Assembly: GCF_030711405.1 (NCBI RefSeq)
Contig: NZ_JAULSI010000022.1
Span: forward strand, 18,561 to 82,560
From: Massilia brevitalea
GTDB lineage: Bacteria > Pseudomonadota > Gammaproteobacteria > Burkholderiales > Burkholderiaceae_D
DNA length: 64,000 nucleotides
Direction: 5' to 3'
Under the pieces are notes generated by a model that was not told the origin of the DNA, did no database searches, and saw nothing but the letters and a program-made list of their open reading frames with translations. Position numbers and translations under genes: made by a program. Positions 10,401-17,810 of the stretch are shown in pieces; position 1 is the first letter of the stretch, and every line of letters begins with the position of its first letter.

Positions 10401-11606
10401 GCGCAGGCGCGTGGGCGCGACGTCGGTGATGATCGAGGCCGGGTAGTTGCCGGAACGCGCACTGTCGATCGCACCGTCGTCGATGTCGGAGGCGAATACC
10501 TGGAAGGCCGGCGGATGCTCCATCAGCCCGGCCTGGTCGGCCATCATCATGGCCAGCGAATAGGCTTCCTCGCCGGTGGCGCAGGCGGCCACCCAGGCGC
10601 GCACCTCGTCGTTCGGTCCCTTGTCCTTGAACAGTTCCGGCACGATGTCGCGCTCGAGCGATTCGAAGGCTTCGCGGTCGCGGAAGAAGTTGGTCACGCC
10701 GATCAGCATGTCGTCGAGCAGCAGCTTGTGCTCGCCCGGATCGGATTCGAGCAGGTCGCGGTATTCGGGCAGGGTCTGCACGGCGCGCACCTGCAGGCGG
10801 CGCTCGATGCGGCGCAGCACCGTGGCGCGCTTGTAGTGACGGAAGTCGTGGCCGGTATGGTTCAGCAGGCTGCCGATGATGTCCTGCAGCGCGTCCTCGG
10901 CACTGACGGCGGCGTCGCCTTCGGCGACATGGGCCACCGGCGTTTCGCCGTCGCCGGGCGCCGGCATCTGGATCTTGCGCGCATTGTTCCAGAGTTCGAT
11001 CAGTTTTTGCGGGATCTCGACGGCCGGCAGGACGAAATCGACCGCGCCGGTGCGGATCGCCGCCGTCGGCATGCCGTCGTGCTCGGCATCGCCAGGCGTC
11101 TGCACCAGCGTCACGCCGCCCTGCTCCTTGACGCGCGCGATGCCGACTGCGCCGTCGGCGCCAGTGCCCGACAGCACGATCGCCACCGCGCGCTCGCGGT
11201 GCACCTCGGCCAGGGTGCGGAAGAACATGTCGATGGCAACGTGCTTGCCGCGCGGACGCTCGGCCGGATCGACCAGCAGCAGCCCATCCATCATCGACAT
11301 GTGCTGGTTCGGCGCGATCACGTATACATGGCCGCGCTGGATTTCCACCTTCGATGTTACCTGGACCACCGTCATGCGGGTGGCGCGCTGCAGGATTGCC
11401 GCGGCCGAGCTCGGATGCTTGGGCGACAGGTGCAGGATGACCACGAAGGCCATCTCGTGCACGGCGGGCATGTTCTCGAACACGCTGACCAGCGCCGGCA
11501 GGCCGCCTGCGGACGCCCCGATACCGACGACAGGGAAGTCGATGGTGCTTGGCACGATGCCAGGCTCGGAGGGTGGAGTGCTGGGAGCGTTGCCAGGATC
11601 GTACAT
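7488..11606 (-). CDS. CheB-CheR-PAS hybrid sensor histidine kinase with C-terminal receiver
   Basis: A 1372-residue cytoplasmic fusion. In order: a CheB methylesterase domain (GIGASAGG near residue 27, HLSPKHP near 54, SGTGADGAVG for the catalytic Asp), a CheR SAM methyltransferase domain (ATGEEAYSLA near 370), a long coiled coil of repeated EELRS/NEEL units (about 669-755), two PAS-type domains (about 760-1000), HisKA with HELRHPLN near 1005, HATPase (NLLSNAIKFTPKGG), and a receiver from about 1247 with VSDVSMPEIDG. The ATG at 11606 is chosen because the CheB fold begins just after it; the open frame continues 75 codons upstream without similarity. It is divergent from a LOV kinase. No other che genes are near, so it probably serves stress or general signalling rather than flagellar chemotaxis. 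Confidence 0.93.
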   Translation of the reverse strand: MYDPGNAPSTPPSEPGIVPSTIDFPVVGIGASAGGLPALVSVFENMPAVHEMAFVVILHLSPKHPSSAAAILQRATRMTVVQVTSKVEIQRGHVYVIAPNQHMSMMDGLLLVDPAERPRGKHVAIDMFFRTLAEVHRERAVAIVLSGTGADGAVGIARVKEQGGVTLVQTPGDAEHDGMPTAAIRTGAVDFVLPAVEIPQKLIELWNNARKIQMPAPGDGETPVAHVAEGDAAVSAEDALQDIIGSLLNHTGHDFRHYKRATVLRRIERRLQVRAVQTLPEYRDLLESDPGEHKLLLDDMLIGVTNFFRDREAFESLERDIVPELFKDKGPNDEVRAWVAACATGEEAYSLAMMMADQAGLMEHPPAFQVFASDIDDGAIDSARSGNYPASIITDVAPTRLRQYFNKEDDRYRIRKSLRDRILFASHNLLRDPPFSRLDMISCRNLLIYLNRDVQVRVLQTFHFALKPGGYLFLGSSESAESVSDYFIPVDKKNRIYCARGGGRPMHYQSPTSAVFGARLPEVSRLKPPGKRQFSYAELHQRALAQHAPPSAVIDNEGNIVHMSEGAGRFLRMAGGEPSRNLLALVLPELRLELRSAMYQATQNDASIECRPVELGEYKDLGTVAMTVRPFRDDEAALDFLLVVFNRFEQAPDRAIPERPNGSHDVVLGQLEAELQRKREQLQETIENAEVSTEELRASNEELQAINEELRSATEELETSKEELQSVNEELVTVNYELKVKVEETGKANDDLNNLIASTDIATIFVDSSLRIKRFTPRAADLFSIIASDIGRSLLDLTHRLDYDGLAEDVSATFDTLRLVEREVRSNDGRCYIVRLLPYRTNEDRIEGAVMTFFDITLRRQAEAQASATEARMRMVAESSDDYAIVTMDEDGRAASWNKGAEALFGYSEQEMLGQTLDKLFTLDDRDAGVPADELRRAREDGRAEDERWHVRKDGSRFFCSGVTTPLRSGNMHGYAKIARDVTARERQEQAVRTDAENAVALKDEFLAVMAHELRHPLNMININVELLARMPEIRHSPTFLRAASIIRNSVMSQAKIIDDLMDMSRVRTGKLSLTMAPVLPEMVVRAIVEVMRADPAAQDVAIDLSGSAEGLYVMADAVRIEQVLMNLLSNAIKFTPKGGRVEVGLGRDDGLLRIDVVDSGQGIAPSFLPYVFDMYGQSVSVTTRTKGGLGIGLALVREIVALHGGRVEAWSEGIGKGARFSVWLPLLDSQTTPLPGEGSHGDDSMNGLRILVVDDMEEMLMIFKSLLETSGATVFEATSALKGLDVLEREQVDLLISDVSMPEIDGYEFLRRIRAMPKLARLPAIAISGMRRDIDIAHARAAGYSAHLGKPVSVERLSAIVHDLLPRPAKN

Positions 11607-11782
11607 GGGATGCGCGCTTGATGCGTCTCTAATTGATAAACGGAAGTCTAGACGATTTGGCACAAATATTGTCCGCAATATGGAAAAAATAGTGTTTTGA
11701 CCATGAATCAATCGGCTTGCAGCGAGCAGTCTTGCCGGCCTGCCTGTGCGTCGGCATTGCGACATCGGAAATAGTGCGTTGC

Positions 11783-11788
11783 TATAAT
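11783..11788 (+). promoter_or_regulatory. Probable -10 element for the LOV kinase gene
   Basis: TATAAT in an AT-rich divergent spacer, 56 bp before the ATG at 11844. No well-spaced -35 is obvious (TTGCGA lies 20 bp upstream). The position places the transcript start near 11795 and argues against translation from the earlier ATG at 11787. Confidence 0.45.
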
Positions 11789-11843
11789 GATTAACGGCTC
11801 GGACTGTCCTGGCCTCTCGATACAGGAACACGGAGACCGTGGC

Positions 11844-12077
11844 ATGACGACCGGCAGCACGAAGGACGAACGCGCGCAGCTACCGCACGATGAAGAAGGC
11901 GGCGGCCAGAGCCAGGGCGTGCCCGCGCTGGGCAAACTGGAGGGCAACAGCTACCACCCGATCGGCGAAGTCGCCGTGCGCCACTGGCAGTCCAGCCAGA
12001 TCTCGCGTCCCGGCCTGGAAGACCGCGGCAACGTCTTTTTCGCCGCCATCGAGATGAGCGCATGCCGATGGTCCTGA
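11844..12077 (+). pseudogene. 5' part of LOV histidine kinase, separated from the rest by a 1-base frameshift
   Basis: The frame starts at ATG 11844 with GGAGA 10 bp upstream and reads through a polar N-terminal region into NVFFAAIEMS, the beginning of a LOV domain. It then runs into junk (ACRWS) and stops at 12077. In LOV kinases I know, the segment continues as EM-S/T-RMPMV-TDP. That continuation is present, but in another frame from 12062. Inserting a single C after the AGC at 12057-12059 would join the two (S-R-M-P). So this is either a real 1-base deletion, a sequencing error, or an unusual overlapping arrangement with reinitiation at 12062. Confidence 0.7.
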
Positions 12078-13615
12078 CCGACCCGAATCAGCCGGACAAT
12101 CCGATCGTGTTCGTGAACAACGCCTTCCTCGACCTGACCCTGTACCGCGAGGAAGAAGTGCTGGGCCGTAACTGCCGCCTGCTGCAGGGCGAGCAGACCG
12201 ACCCGGCCACCGTGGCCGAGCTGCGCGCCGCCGTGGCGGAACAGCGCGCGGTGGCGGTCGACATCCTGAACTACAAGGCCGACGGCCGCCCGTTCTGGAA
12301 CGGCCTGTTTGCCGGCCCGGTGTTCGACCAGGAAGGCAAGCTGCTGTACTGGTTCGCCTCGCAGATGGACATCACGCGCCGCCGCGTATCGGAACAATCG
12401 TACCTGCAGGCGCAGAAGATGGAAGCCATCGGCCAGCTCACCGCCGGCCTGGCGCACGACTTCAATAACCTGCTGCAAGTGGTAGCTGGCAACCTGGAAG
12501 TGGCCACCGCCACGGTGCATGACCCGGAAGCGACGCTGGCATCGATCGCACGCGCCCAGTTGGCGGGCGAAAAGGCCAGCAAGCTGACCCAGCAACTGCT
12601 CACCTTCGCGCGCAAGCAGCGCCTGGAACCGAAGCGCCTGAACCTCAATTCCCTGGTGGTCGAATTCAGCGACATGCTGGTACGCACCCTCGGCGACGGG
12701 GTCGACCTGCACCTCGACCTGAAGCCCGGCCTGCCCGCCTGCACGCTCGACGCTACGCACATGGAAATGGCGCTGCTGAACGTCCTGATCAACGCGCGCG
12801 ACGCCATGCCCGACGGCGGCCGGGTCACGATCGCCACCTCGACCATGGTCGATAGCGAGCGCCTCGAACGCCACGGCCTGGCGCCGGGCACCTATGTCGT
12901 GATCTGCGTGATCGACAAGGGCCAGGGCATGCCACCGGAAGTGGCCCAGCGCGCCATCGAACCCTTCTTCACCACCAAGGGACCGGGCACCGGCCTGGGG
13001 CTGGCGATGGTGCATGGCTTCGTGCAGCAGTCGCACGGCCGCCTCGAGATCGACAGCATGCCGGGCGAAGGCACGACGATCCGCATGATCTTCCCGCTGG
13101 CCCAGCAATCCGGCATGGAAATCCTGGCCGACCGCCTGGCCGGCAAGGGCGCCAGGGGCATGGGTGCGCCGATGAGCTGGACCCCGGAAGCCATCCTCGG
13201 GCGGCGCACCATCCTGGTGGTCGACGACAGCCACGACGTGCGCGAACTGGCCGAGAACCACCTGCGCGAACTCGGCTACCGGGTGCTGGCGGCCCAGAGC
13301 GGCGAAGAGGCGATGGAGCTGATCGAACGCTATGGCGACATCGACCTGTTGTTCAGCGATATCATCATGCCGGGCGGGATGAACGGGGTGCGCCTGGCCG
13401 AACTGGTGCGCGCGCGCCAGCCCGAGGTTCCCGTGATCCTGGCCACCGGCTACATGAGCGAACTGCCGGACGCGGCCCGCCCCGGCGCCACCTACACGAC
13501 CATGGCCAAGCCCTACCGCCTGGCCGACCTGGCCGAGCGCGTGCGCCTGGCGCTCAAGACCGAAGCGCGCACAGCCTCCAGGGGCTCAGCCCACGGCTTC
13601 CAGCACGAAGGATAG
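12062..13615 (+). CDS. LOV (blue-light) sensor hybrid histidine kinase with receiver domain
   Basis: The 517 residues begin inside a LOV photoreceptor domain (VLTDPNQPDNPIVFVNNAF). They contain GRNCRLLQG with the flavin-adduct cysteine near residue 38, and NYKADGRPFWNGL. A DHp domain follows with LAHDFNNLL (phospho-His near 138), then HATPase (GTGLGLAMVHGF) and a receiver (LVVDDSHDV, FSDIIMPGGMNG). The likely role is blue-light-triggered autophosphorylation in the cytoplasm. The first beta strand of the LOV core is encoded in a different upstream frame, which overlaps this one by 16 bases. ATG 12062 may be used by translational coupling, giving a LOV domain without its N-cap. A receiver gene follows immediately, a likely partner. 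Confidence 0.88.
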   Translation: MPMVLTDPNQPDNPIVFVNNAFLDLTLYREEEVLGRNCRLLQGEQTDPATVAELRAAVAEQRAVAVDILNYKADGRPFWNGLFAGPVFDQEGKLLYWFASQMDITRRRVSEQSYLQAQKMEAIGQLTAGLAHDFNNLLQVVAGNLEVATATVHDPEATLASIARAQLAGEKASKLTQQLLTFARKQRLEPKRLNLNSLVVEFSDMLVRTLGDGVDLHLDLKPGLPACTLDATHMEMALLNVLINARDAMPDGGRVTIATSTMVDSERLERHGLAPGTYVVICVIDKGQGMPPEVAQRAIEPFFTTKGPGTGLGLAMVHGFVQQSHGRLEIDSMPGEGTTIRMIFPLAQQSGMEILADRLAGKGARGMGAPMSWTPEAILGRRTILVVDDSHDVRELAENHLRELGYRVLAAQSGEEAMELIERYGDIDLLFSDIIMPGGMNGVRLAELVRARQPEVPVILATGYMSELPDAARPGATYTTMAKPYRLADLAERVRLALKTEARTASRGSAHGFQHEG

Positions 13616-13616
13616 T

Positions 13617-14000
13617 TTGTTGAGACGGATAATATTGGCCGAGGACGATCCGGCCGTCAGCTACATCTTGACCCGTTATCTCGAAGCGGCCGGCTTTGCC
13701 GTGCGCGCGGCAGCGGACGGCCGCGCTGCATTGGCCATGTTCGTGGCGGAACCGGCCGACCTGGTGGTCAGCGATTTCCGGATGCCGGGCATGAATGGGG
13801 AAGAACTGCTACTGGCCTTGCGCGCGCGGAAATTGGACTTGCCGGCGCTGATCGTTTCGGCCTATGGCAATGAACTGAGCGTGCAGATTCCAGGCGTACG
13901 GATATTGAACAAGCCGGTGGCGGCCGACGAGCTGGTGGGGTTGGTGAAGGACTTGCTGCTCGACGCCGAGACGCTGGCGCTGAATCGCCCGAAGGCCTGA
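13617..14000 (+). CDS. Single-domain response regulator
   Basis: A receiver-only protein of about 127 residues. The acidic pair is in LAEDDPAV, the phospho-accepting Asp in VVSDFRMPGMNG, the conserved Thr/Ser position in IVSAYG and the Lys in LNKPV. There is no output domain, so it probably relays phosphate or binds a partner. It begins one base after the LOV kinase stop. The start is a TTG, either 13617 or 13620; the AAGGA at 13608-13612 suits 13620 slightly better. No ATG is available upstream of the receiver fold. Tight linkage suggests co-transcription with the LOV kinase. Confidence 0.85.
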   Translation: MLRRIILAEDDPAVSYILTRYLEAAGFAVRAAADGRAALAMFVAEPADLVVSDFRMPGMNGEELLLALRARKLDLPALIVSAYGNELSVQIPGVRILNKPVAADELVGLVKDLLLDAETLALNRPKA

Positions 14001-14014
14001 GCAGGGGTAAATAC

Positions 14015-14368
14015 TTACTGCCGGGCGTCGATGGCGGTGTGCAGCTCGTTCAGGGTGAACGGCTTGTGCAGCAGGCAGTCTATCGGCAATGCCGCCGAAT
14101 TCAGTTCGAGCGGCCAGGCGGTGGTGACGACGATCTTGGCCGCGGGCTGGACCGAGCGGATCAGCCAGGGCAACGAGACTTCGGTATGCTTCAGCACGCG
14201 GTTTGTGATGACGATGTCATAGCGCTTGCGCGACAGTTCCGTCAGCGCGCCGTCGGTGGTGTCGCATACGCGCGTGCGGTAACCCAGCACCTCGGCCATG
14301 CTGCAGACGGTCTCGGCGACATCTTCGTCGCGCTCCAGGATCAATATGCTTTTGTCGTGCGCGCCCAT
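14015..14368 (-). CDS. Receiver-like protein lacking the phospho-acceptor aspartate
   Basis: 117 residues with a receiver fold: ILILERDED at the N-terminus supplies the acidic patch, VVTTAW the Thr position, and LLHKPF the conserved Lys (residue 102). The strand that normally ends in the phosphorylated Asp reads DIVITNRVL, giving Asn at residue 56. The protein is therefore a pseudo-receiver that probably cannot be phosphorylated in the usual way. The ATG at 14368 follows AAAGGGGAT; an ATG nine codons earlier lacks a ribosome binding site. It is convergent with the LOV kinase/receiver pair and closes the signalling cluster before the restriction island. Confidence 0.8.
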   Translation of the reverse strand: MGAHDKSILILERDEDVAETVCSMAEVLGYRTRVCDTTDGALTELSRKRYDIVITNRVLKHTEVSLPWLIRSVQPAAKIVVTTAWPLELNSAALPIDCLLHKPFTLNELHTAIDARQ

Positions 14369-14458
14369 CGCATCCCCTTTTCTGAAGTGAATCATATCGG
14401 GAAGGAAATTTTTTTCCGTACGTTAGACCACATAGTCAGTACAGCGAGACCCATTCAT

Positions 14459-14770
14459 TTATTTCATCGCGGGAACAACCGAGCGGGATCCTTGAGCTTG
14501 AGCATGTCCTCGTCCCCTCGCCTCGCCGGCGTCGCTAATCATGTTGTCAAGCAGGCACATGCGGGCGATGACGTGCGCGTAGCCTGACGTTTGACAAAGC
14601 GCCTCCAAATCGGCAAAAACTTCCGCCTCGCTCCGCGCGACGCGCGCCACCGTTGGCTTCTTCGCTTTTCGTGACGGCGCTCGCGCGACGCGATTCTTCC
14701 TTCCCATCGCTTGCTCCCGCAAATGCTCGCTCCACCACACGCATACCGCGTCTTCCAAAGTCCTCGCCAT
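14459..14770 (-). pseudogene. Remnant of a conserved hypothetical gene, frameshifted near its end
   Basis: A 103-codon frame on the minus strand. Residues 46-77 (AEVFADLEALCQTSGYAHVIARMCLLDNM) look like the start of a conserved protein I recall only as hypothetical. After about residue 80 the sequence turns into glycine-arginine noise. In the adjacent frame the same DNA reads EDMLKLKDPARLFPR before a stop, which fits that protein better. So I infer a frameshift and 3' truncation. It sits at the left edge of the restriction-modification island and is divergent from the methyltransferase. It may still be expressed as a short peptide. Confidence 0.4.
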
Positions 14771-14922
14771 GATAATGGAGCGGTTTGGCTGACATCATGA
14801 TCTGCGCAGTTTTTGAGGCTACAACCGGCTGACCTCGCGGACTGCTCAGCTGGTAAAATTGGTTCCCACATTACGCAACCAAACTGTGGCGCCGTCAACA
14901 GTCGCGCCGCTCGACATCGGCC

Positions 14923-16644
14923 ATGCTCCAAACCCTTCACGAACCCCTTTCCCTGCTGGACCCTTCGGACCACCCCTCCGAAATCGAACGGGCGATAAAG
15001 CTGCTATCCCAATCAGAAGGGACGGACGACCGTGGAGCTATTTTTACTCGCCGGCCTGTGGTTGAATTCATGCTAGACCTGATCGGATACACCGCCGACC
15101 AACCCCTCTATGAATGCACGCTGCTTGAACCTTCGTTTGGCAGAGGTGACTTCTTCTTGCCCGCCATCGAAAGGCTTTTGCAGTCGCGCGCCGAGGCAGT
15201 CGCCGCCGGCAAAGCTGTCGGCTCAATCGCTGAATGCATGCGCGGCGTGGAACTTCACCAAGGATCCTTCGACACCACTCGCGGACTTGTCATCGACAAA
15301 CTGATCGGTGCTGGCCTGGCCGCGGAAGAGGCGCAACAGATCGCGCAAACCTGGCTCGTTCATGGTGATTTTCTTTTGTCACCTCTTCCTCGCGCGTTCG
15401 ACTTCGTCGTTGGCAATCCGCCTTACGTTCGGCAAGAGCTCATCCCCGCGCCACTGCTTAACGAATATCGCCGACGCTTCGTCTCCCTGTATGATCGCGC
15501 CGACCTCTATGTGCCATTTATCGAGCGCTCGATGGGATTGCTCGCGGAGGAAGGCCAGCTATGCTTCATCTGCTCCGACCGCTGGATGAAGAACAAATAC
15601 GGCGGCCCGCTGCGGCACTTAGTCTCGCGCCACTTTCATCTTCGATCACACATCGACATGGTCGACGCCGACGCGTTTCACTCTGAGGTCAGCGCCTATC
15701 CAGCGATCACAGTGATCGCAAAAGGAGAGCCGAAGCCGACGCGCGTCGCGCCACGCCCTGCCCTTGACAAAGTAACGCTGTCGGAGCTTTCGTCCGCAAT
15801 GCGCGCCGAAGAAGGCGTGTCACACCTGTTCGCCGAACTCGAAAACGTGGTCGATGGCAGCAACCCCTGGATTTTGGAGACCGCCGGACGGATCGAACTG
15901 ATCCGCCGCCTGGAGGCAGATTTTCCAACGCTTGAAGAAGCCGGATGTAAAGTCGGCATCGGAGTCGCCACCGGCGCAGACAAGATTTTCATCGGAAAGC
16001 TCGACGAACTCGACGTGGAGGCCGATCGCAAGATTCCCTTGGCGATGGGCCGCGACCTGGCCACCGGACACGTTGAATGGCGCGGCTATGGCGTGGTCAA
16101 TCCGTTCACCGATGAGGGCCCCTTAGTCAACCTAGACGACTACCCTCGGCTCAAAGCGTATTTCGAGCAGCATCGCGAGCGGCTCGAAGCGCGGCACGTG
16201 GCCAAGAAATCGTCGTCCTCGTGGTATCGGACGATCGACCGCATAACCCCGTCGCTCACTTGGAAGCCGAAGCTCCTGATTCCGGACATTCGTGGAGATG
16301 CGCAGGTAGTATTCGATGATGGGCGCCTGTACCCCCACCACAACCTTTACTTCGTGCTTTCGGAGCAGTGGGAACTGCGGGCCCTGCAGGCTGTCCTGCT
16401 GTCCAACGTGGCGCGACTTTTCGTTGAGACCTATTCCACGAAAATGCGCGGTGGCTATCTGCGTTTCCAAGCTCAATACCTCCGCCGCATTCGAATCCCG
16501 CGCTGGGAGACGGTTTCGGCAGACATCCGAGGGCGCTTGATCGCGGCGGCGGCGGCTTTGGACTTGAAAGCGTGCGACGAGGCGGCCGCCGAACTTTATT
16601 CCTTGAACACACGTGAGCGCGAGTCGCTCGCCAAAAAGAACTGA
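14923..16644 (+). CDS. Type II restriction-modification DNA N6-adenine methyltransferase (PaeR7I/XhoI type)
   Basis: 573 residues. Motif I is [11 protein letters not shown] (residues 67-77) and the catalytic motif IV is NPPY at 165-168, the gamma-class order of an N6-adenine methyltransferase. The C-terminal half (about 300-550) would be the target recognition part. Partner identity points to CTCGAG as the target; this is inference. The ATG at 14923 is the first in frame. The gene is followed one base after its stop by the restriction endonuclease. Base composition looks lower in GC with more mixed third positions than the neighbours, consistent with horizontal acquisition. Confidence 0.88.
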   Translation: MLQTLHEPLSLLDPSDHPSEIERAIKLLSQSEGTDDRGAIFTRRPVVEFMLDLIGYTADQPLYECTLLEPSFGRGDFFLPAIERLLQSRAEAVAAGKAVGSIAECMRGVELHQGSFDTTRGLVIDKLIGAGLAAEEAQQIAQTWLVHGDFLLSPLPRAFDFVVGNPPYVRQELIPAPLLNEYRRRFVSLYDRADLYVPFIERSMGLLAEEGQLCFICSDRWMKNKYGGPLRHLVSRHFHLRSHIDMVDADAFHSEVSAYPAITVIAKGEPKPTRVAPRPALDKVTLSELSSAMRAEEGVSHLFAELENVVDGSNPWILETAGRIELIRRLEADFPTLEEAGCKVGIGVATGADKIFIGKLDELDVEADRKIPLAMGRDLATGHVEWRGYGVVNPFTDEGPLVNLDDYPRLKAYFEQHRERLEARHVAKKSSSSWYRTIDRITPSLTWKPKLLIPDIRGDAQVVFDDGRLYPHHNLYFVLSEQWELRALQAVLLSNVARLFVETYSTKMRGGYLRFQAQYLRRIRIPRWETVSADIRGRLIAAAAALDLKACDEAAAELYSLNTRERESLAKKN

Positions 16645-16645
16645 C

Positions 16646-17416
16646 ATGGCAATCGAATTAGCAGATTACGAAAACAAAGCGCGCGAAGCGATCAAAGTTT
16701 TTTGGGGCAACCGAGCGGCGGCGCGCCAAAAGCAGGTGGAGGCTGGCGTCATCGACCAAGGCGAGCGCGCCGGCGTCACTAGCGGCAAGAACCTCGATGG
16801 CTTCATCACGCTTATCCTCGACATCGTCCGAGCCAACGGGCTGCATGCAGCGGACGTCCACTTGACCAAACGGCTCGTTACGCTTCCAGGATATTTTCGC
16901 CCGACGAAGCAGTGGGATCTGCTAGTCATCCATCAACGTCGGCTTGTCGCCGCGATCGAACTGAAGAGCCATGTGGGCCCGTCCTTTGGCAATAATTTCA
17001 ACAATCGGACGGAAGAAGCCATCGGCACGGCAGCGGACTTTAAGATTGCTTACCGCGAAGGGGCATTTGGGGAGCAAATGGCCCCGTTCACTGGATGGCT
17101 GATGGTCGTCGAAGACGCACCAGAGTCTCGATCCGCAGTGCGCGACGCCATGAATTACTTCCAAGTCTTCCCCGAATTCAAGGGCGCCTCCTACCAGAAG
17201 CGCTACGAGATTCTTTGTCGCAAGCTGATGTTGGAAAGTTTCTATACTGCGGCAGCAGTCATTACGACTCCTCGGGAGGCAATTGAGGATGGCGCCTATA
17301 CCGAGCTTTCCCAGCTGACGGGCCTCCGAACGTTTCTCACTGCGTTCGCAGGCCATGTTGCCACGGAAGCCGCGCAGCATCCCTCGCCACCGCCGCCGTC
17401 CCTCTTCAACACCTGA
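16646..17416 (+). CDS. PaeR7I-family type II restriction endonuclease
   Basis: 256 residues, close to the 246 of PaeR7I, an XhoI isoschizomer cutting CTCGAG. The PD-(D/E)XK core is visible as [19 protein letters not shown] with Asp 91, Glu 105 and Lys 107. Other stretches I recognise from the family are [34 protein letters not shown] and [15 protein letters not shown]. The ATG at 16646 begins one base after the methyltransferase stop, so translation is probably coupled. No separate controller gene is seen. The frame is open 11 codons further upstream inside the methyltransferase gene, without similarity. Confidence 0.9.
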   Translation: MAIELADYENKAREAIKVFWGNRAAARQKQVEAGVIDQGERAGVTSGKNLDGFITLILDIVRANGLHAADVHLTKRLVTLPGYFRPTKQWDLLVIHQRRLVAAIELKSHVGPSFGNNFNNRTEEAIGTAADFKIAYREGAFGEQMAPFTGWLMVVEDAPESRSAVRDAMNYFQVFPEFKGASYQKRYEILCRKLMLESFYTAAAVITTPREAIEDGAYTELSQLTGLRTFLTAFAGHVATEAAQHPSPPPPSLFNT

Positions 17417-17456
17417 GCCCCGTTAACCGCCAGTCGCCTCTGTTCGTCTAGGACAC

Positions 17457-17477
17457 CTTCCGCTAGCGCAGCGGAAG
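17457..17477. other. Inverted repeat after the restriction endonuclease gene
   Basis: Perfect 8-bp arms CTTCCGCT / AGCGGAAG around a 5-base loop, 40 bp after the endonuclease stop. It could end transcription of the restriction operon, but no T tract follows. The 394-bp gap up to mutS otherwise holds only a short minus-strand frame and an AT-richer mutS leader with TAAAAT at 17760-17765. Confidence 0.4.
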
Positions 17478-17513
17478 CGCTTCGCAACAGCCTATCGGTC
17501 AAGCAAACGCGTT

Positions 17514-17711
17514 TTAGAGAATGTCGATGCGTTTCTCTAGCATTTGCTTAAACGACAAACCTTTTACGGCGCTTGCAAGCTTGAGCTGCTCGCGCTGATG
17601 AAGTACCAGAAGCTGGGCGGACGTTGGGCCAACGACGTCGTAGGACAAGTCCACTCTCCTCGCACCGCTCGGCGAGCACGTCCCAATTTTGCTTTTAGAG
17701 CTATCCACCAC
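17514..17711 (-). CDS. Short hypothetical frame or gene remnant at the right edge of the restriction island
   Basis: 65 codons on the minus strand. The last half (YDVVGPTSAQLLVLHQREQL, then LKLASAVKGLSFKQMLEKRIDIL) has a normal, protein-like composition. I do not recognise it. It may be the 3' end of a gene truncated when the island inserted. No convincing ribosome binding site is visible. Confidence 0.25.
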   Translation of the reverse strand: MVDSSKSKIGTCSPSGARRVDLSYDVVGPTSAQLLVLHQREQLKLASAVKGLSFKQMLEKRIDIL

Positions 17712-17810
17712 ATGCCTTTTTCATTAGCCCCGCGTTCGCTGCTGCCCAGCCGAAGCGGTTAAAATGGCGGTCCTGGCATCCCCTGCCCCGCCGTACCGAA
17801 CACAACCGAC

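Noticed and set aside
7518..11621. Open frame of 1367 codons on the plus strand
   Set aside because: It is the antisense shadow of the CheB-CheR kinase; high-GC genes leave the opposite strand open, and the translation is Arg/His/Gln-rich without domains.
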